Part shown: in pieces, positions 63,120-64,000 of the stretch
Numbering within the stretch: the first letter of the stretch is position 1
Layout: each line of letters begins with the position of its first letter
NCBI RefSeq assembly: GCF_014493765.1
Contig: NZ_JACTVJ010000005.1
Span: 496,001 to 560,000, forward strand
Source: Streptomyces polyasparticus
Lineage (GTDB): Bacteria > Actinomycetota > Actinomycetes > Streptomycetales > Streptomycetaceae
Direction: 5' to 3'
DNA: 64,000 bases
The notes under the pieces: model-generated
The model's input: the letters and a program-made list of their open reading frames with translations, nothing else
Told to the model about the DNA's origin: nothing
Database searches by the model: none
Position numbers and translations under genes: made by a program

Positions 63120-64000
63120 ATGCCCGATCCCTCGCACTCTTCCGCGGCCGACCTCCTCGCCGCCCTCGAAGCCCTTCCGTATGCGCGGCGGATGCAGGCG
63201 CTGGCCGCGCACGTACGCGGCCTCGCGCCCGCCGGCGCCCTGCGATCACTGCTCGACGGCCTCGAGGCGCAGGGGGCGTACGGGCGGGGCCTCGCGGTGG
63301 TCGCCGCGTCCGTGGGCGGCGACCACGCGTGGATCGCGCAGCGCCTCGCCGACCCGGATTCGTTTGTGCGAGCCCACGCGCACTCGGCCGCTCTGCACGG
63401 CCGGGTGAGCGACGAGGCTTTCGAGGCAGCCCTGGACGGCGCGCCTCAAGTGGTCCGGCGCCAGCTGTTCCGGACGATCGCCGCCCAGGGGCGCAGCGAC
63501 CTCGCGGACCGGCTCATCGACCGGGTGCGCCGGGACTGGGGCGACGTGGAGGCGGCACGGCTGCTGCGTGCCTGCTCGCCGACGGTCGTCGGGCGCCTGC
63601 TGCCCGAGTTGTCCCATGCCGTGCGGGCGTGGGCGAGCCTCGCCGGGCACCACCCCGACGCCGTCCTCGACGAGGTCGAGCGGGAACTGGCCGCACTCCC
63701 CTCGACCATGTACTCCACGCGATGGCCGCAGTACGCACCCGCGGTCGCCGCCGTCGCGGGCATCCGGCCGCTGCGCGTCCTGCGCCTCCTCGAACGGTTC
63801 ACGCCGGAGCACCTGCCGTCCGCGCTCCGGCGCCACATGTCCCTGCTCGCGGCCGCGGACCCCGCCGCGATGCTCCGGCTGCTGCTCGGCCCCATGGGCC
63901 CGGACCTGCTGCACGGGCGCCTGTTCACCCCGGGTGCGCTGCGGAGCCTGCTCGAGTCGGGCGCCCCCGAGGTCCCCGCGTACACGAAGGCTCTGGCCGA
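63120..64000 (+). CDS. Large HEAT-like repeat protein, N-terminal part (3' end outside the window)
   Basis: The frame is open from ATG 63120 to the window edge, at least 293 residues. The start has no strong ribosome site. The translation is helical with repeated L-A-D-P-D-S-F-V-R-A-H-A-type units near residue 80. It resembles the repeat-rich protein at 59597-61561 in style, but I cannot say whether they are related. No domain with a known activity is seen in this part. Confidence 0.75.
   Translation, partial: MPDPSHSSAADLLAALEALPYARRMQALAAHVRGLAPAGALRSLLDGLEAQGAYGRGLAVVAASVGGDHAWIAQRLADPDSFVRAHAHSAALHGRVSDEAFEAALDGAPQVVRRQLFRTIAAQGRSDLADRLIDRVRRDWGDVEAARLLRACSPTVVGRLLPELSHAVRAWASLAGHHPDAVLDEVERELAALPSTMYSTRWPQYAPAVAAVAGIRPLRVLRLLERFTPEHLPSALRRHMSLLAAADPAAMLRLLLGPMGPDLLHGRLFTPGALRSLLESGAPEVPAYTKALA

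Overview
The window is high-GC actinobacterial chromosome, almost certainly Streptomyces. The evidence is strong G/C third-position bias, GTG and TTG starts behind GGAGG-type ribosome sites, a SigB/F/G-type sigma factor, an ANTAR-GAF protein, a DUF5133 protein, an SAV2148-type HEPN protein, a DUF1707-FHA protein, a subtilisin-inhibitor (SSI) protein, a streptogrisin-like protease and a maltooligosaccharide-to-trehalose pathway. I saw no rRNA, tRNA, CRISPR array, insertion sequence or prophage. It reads as ordinary chromosomal sequence with a few local oddities.

Layout. 1-4.9 kb: end of a GNAT gene coupled to an aldo/keto reductase, a DUF1697/NTF2-like pair, an OleD-like macrolide glycosyltransferase with an operator-like palindrome inside its promoter, and an alpha/beta hydrolase whose nucleophile serine is glycine. 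5.1-9.2 kb: a stress-regulation group (ANTAR-GAF protein, SigB-type sigma factor, DUF5133, SRPBCC protein, GAF-PP2C phosphatase). 9.4-13.6 kb: carboxylate-amine ligase and a sugar ABC importer without its own ATPase. 13.8-19.2 kb: APH-like kinase, DEDDh exonuclease, SAV2148-type HEPN protein and two adjacent exported proteins that look like the two halves of a copper amine oxidase. 19.4-33.4 kb: the trehalose genes glgX/treX, treY and treZ, interspersed with an MFS transporter, a LysR regulator divergent from a dihydrolipoamide-dehydrogenase-like flavoprotein, an M14 carboxypeptidase, the SSI-like inhibitor, an FHA protein and a GNAT protein.

33.5-43.6 kb: monooxygenase-like protein, M24 peptidase, LysE exporter divergent from a metallophosphoesterase across a 12-bp inverted repeat, PDZ membrane protein, Sll1717-type P-loop ATPase, an alpha/beta hydrolase and an ABC-2 exporter (ATPase plus two permeases, one with a large extracellular domain). 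43.8-45.8 kb: a two-component system divergent from that exporter. 46-51.1 kb: L,D-transpeptidase, two membrane or secreted proteins, a one-domain voltage-gated cation channel with an unusual selectivity filter, and an LPG-synthase-type membrane protein. 51.2-54.1 kb: a Fur-family repressor divergent from katG with a dyad between the katG -35 and -10 hexamers and an 18-19 bp terminator after katG. 54.3-64 kb: LuxR-ATPase regulator, DUF3152 zincin-like protein, FMN-dependent alpha-hydroxyacid oxidase, a VOC protein with an N-terminal 18-bp minisatellite, two repeat-rich proteins (the second runs off the window), an epoxide-hydrolase pseudogene and a streptogrisin-like protease.

How the genes may work together. 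GlgX, TreY and TreZ convert glycogen into trehalose. treY carries the only TTA leucine codon I could find in any predicted gene here, so translation of this one step may depend on the developmental tRNA bldA. The SSI-like inhibitor and the streptogrisin-like protease are a plausible inhibitor-protease pair about 33 kb apart. No obviously new multi-gene system is present. The strongest leads are the split amine oxidase, the TTA codon in treY and several well-formed operators and hairpins with no assigned regulator.
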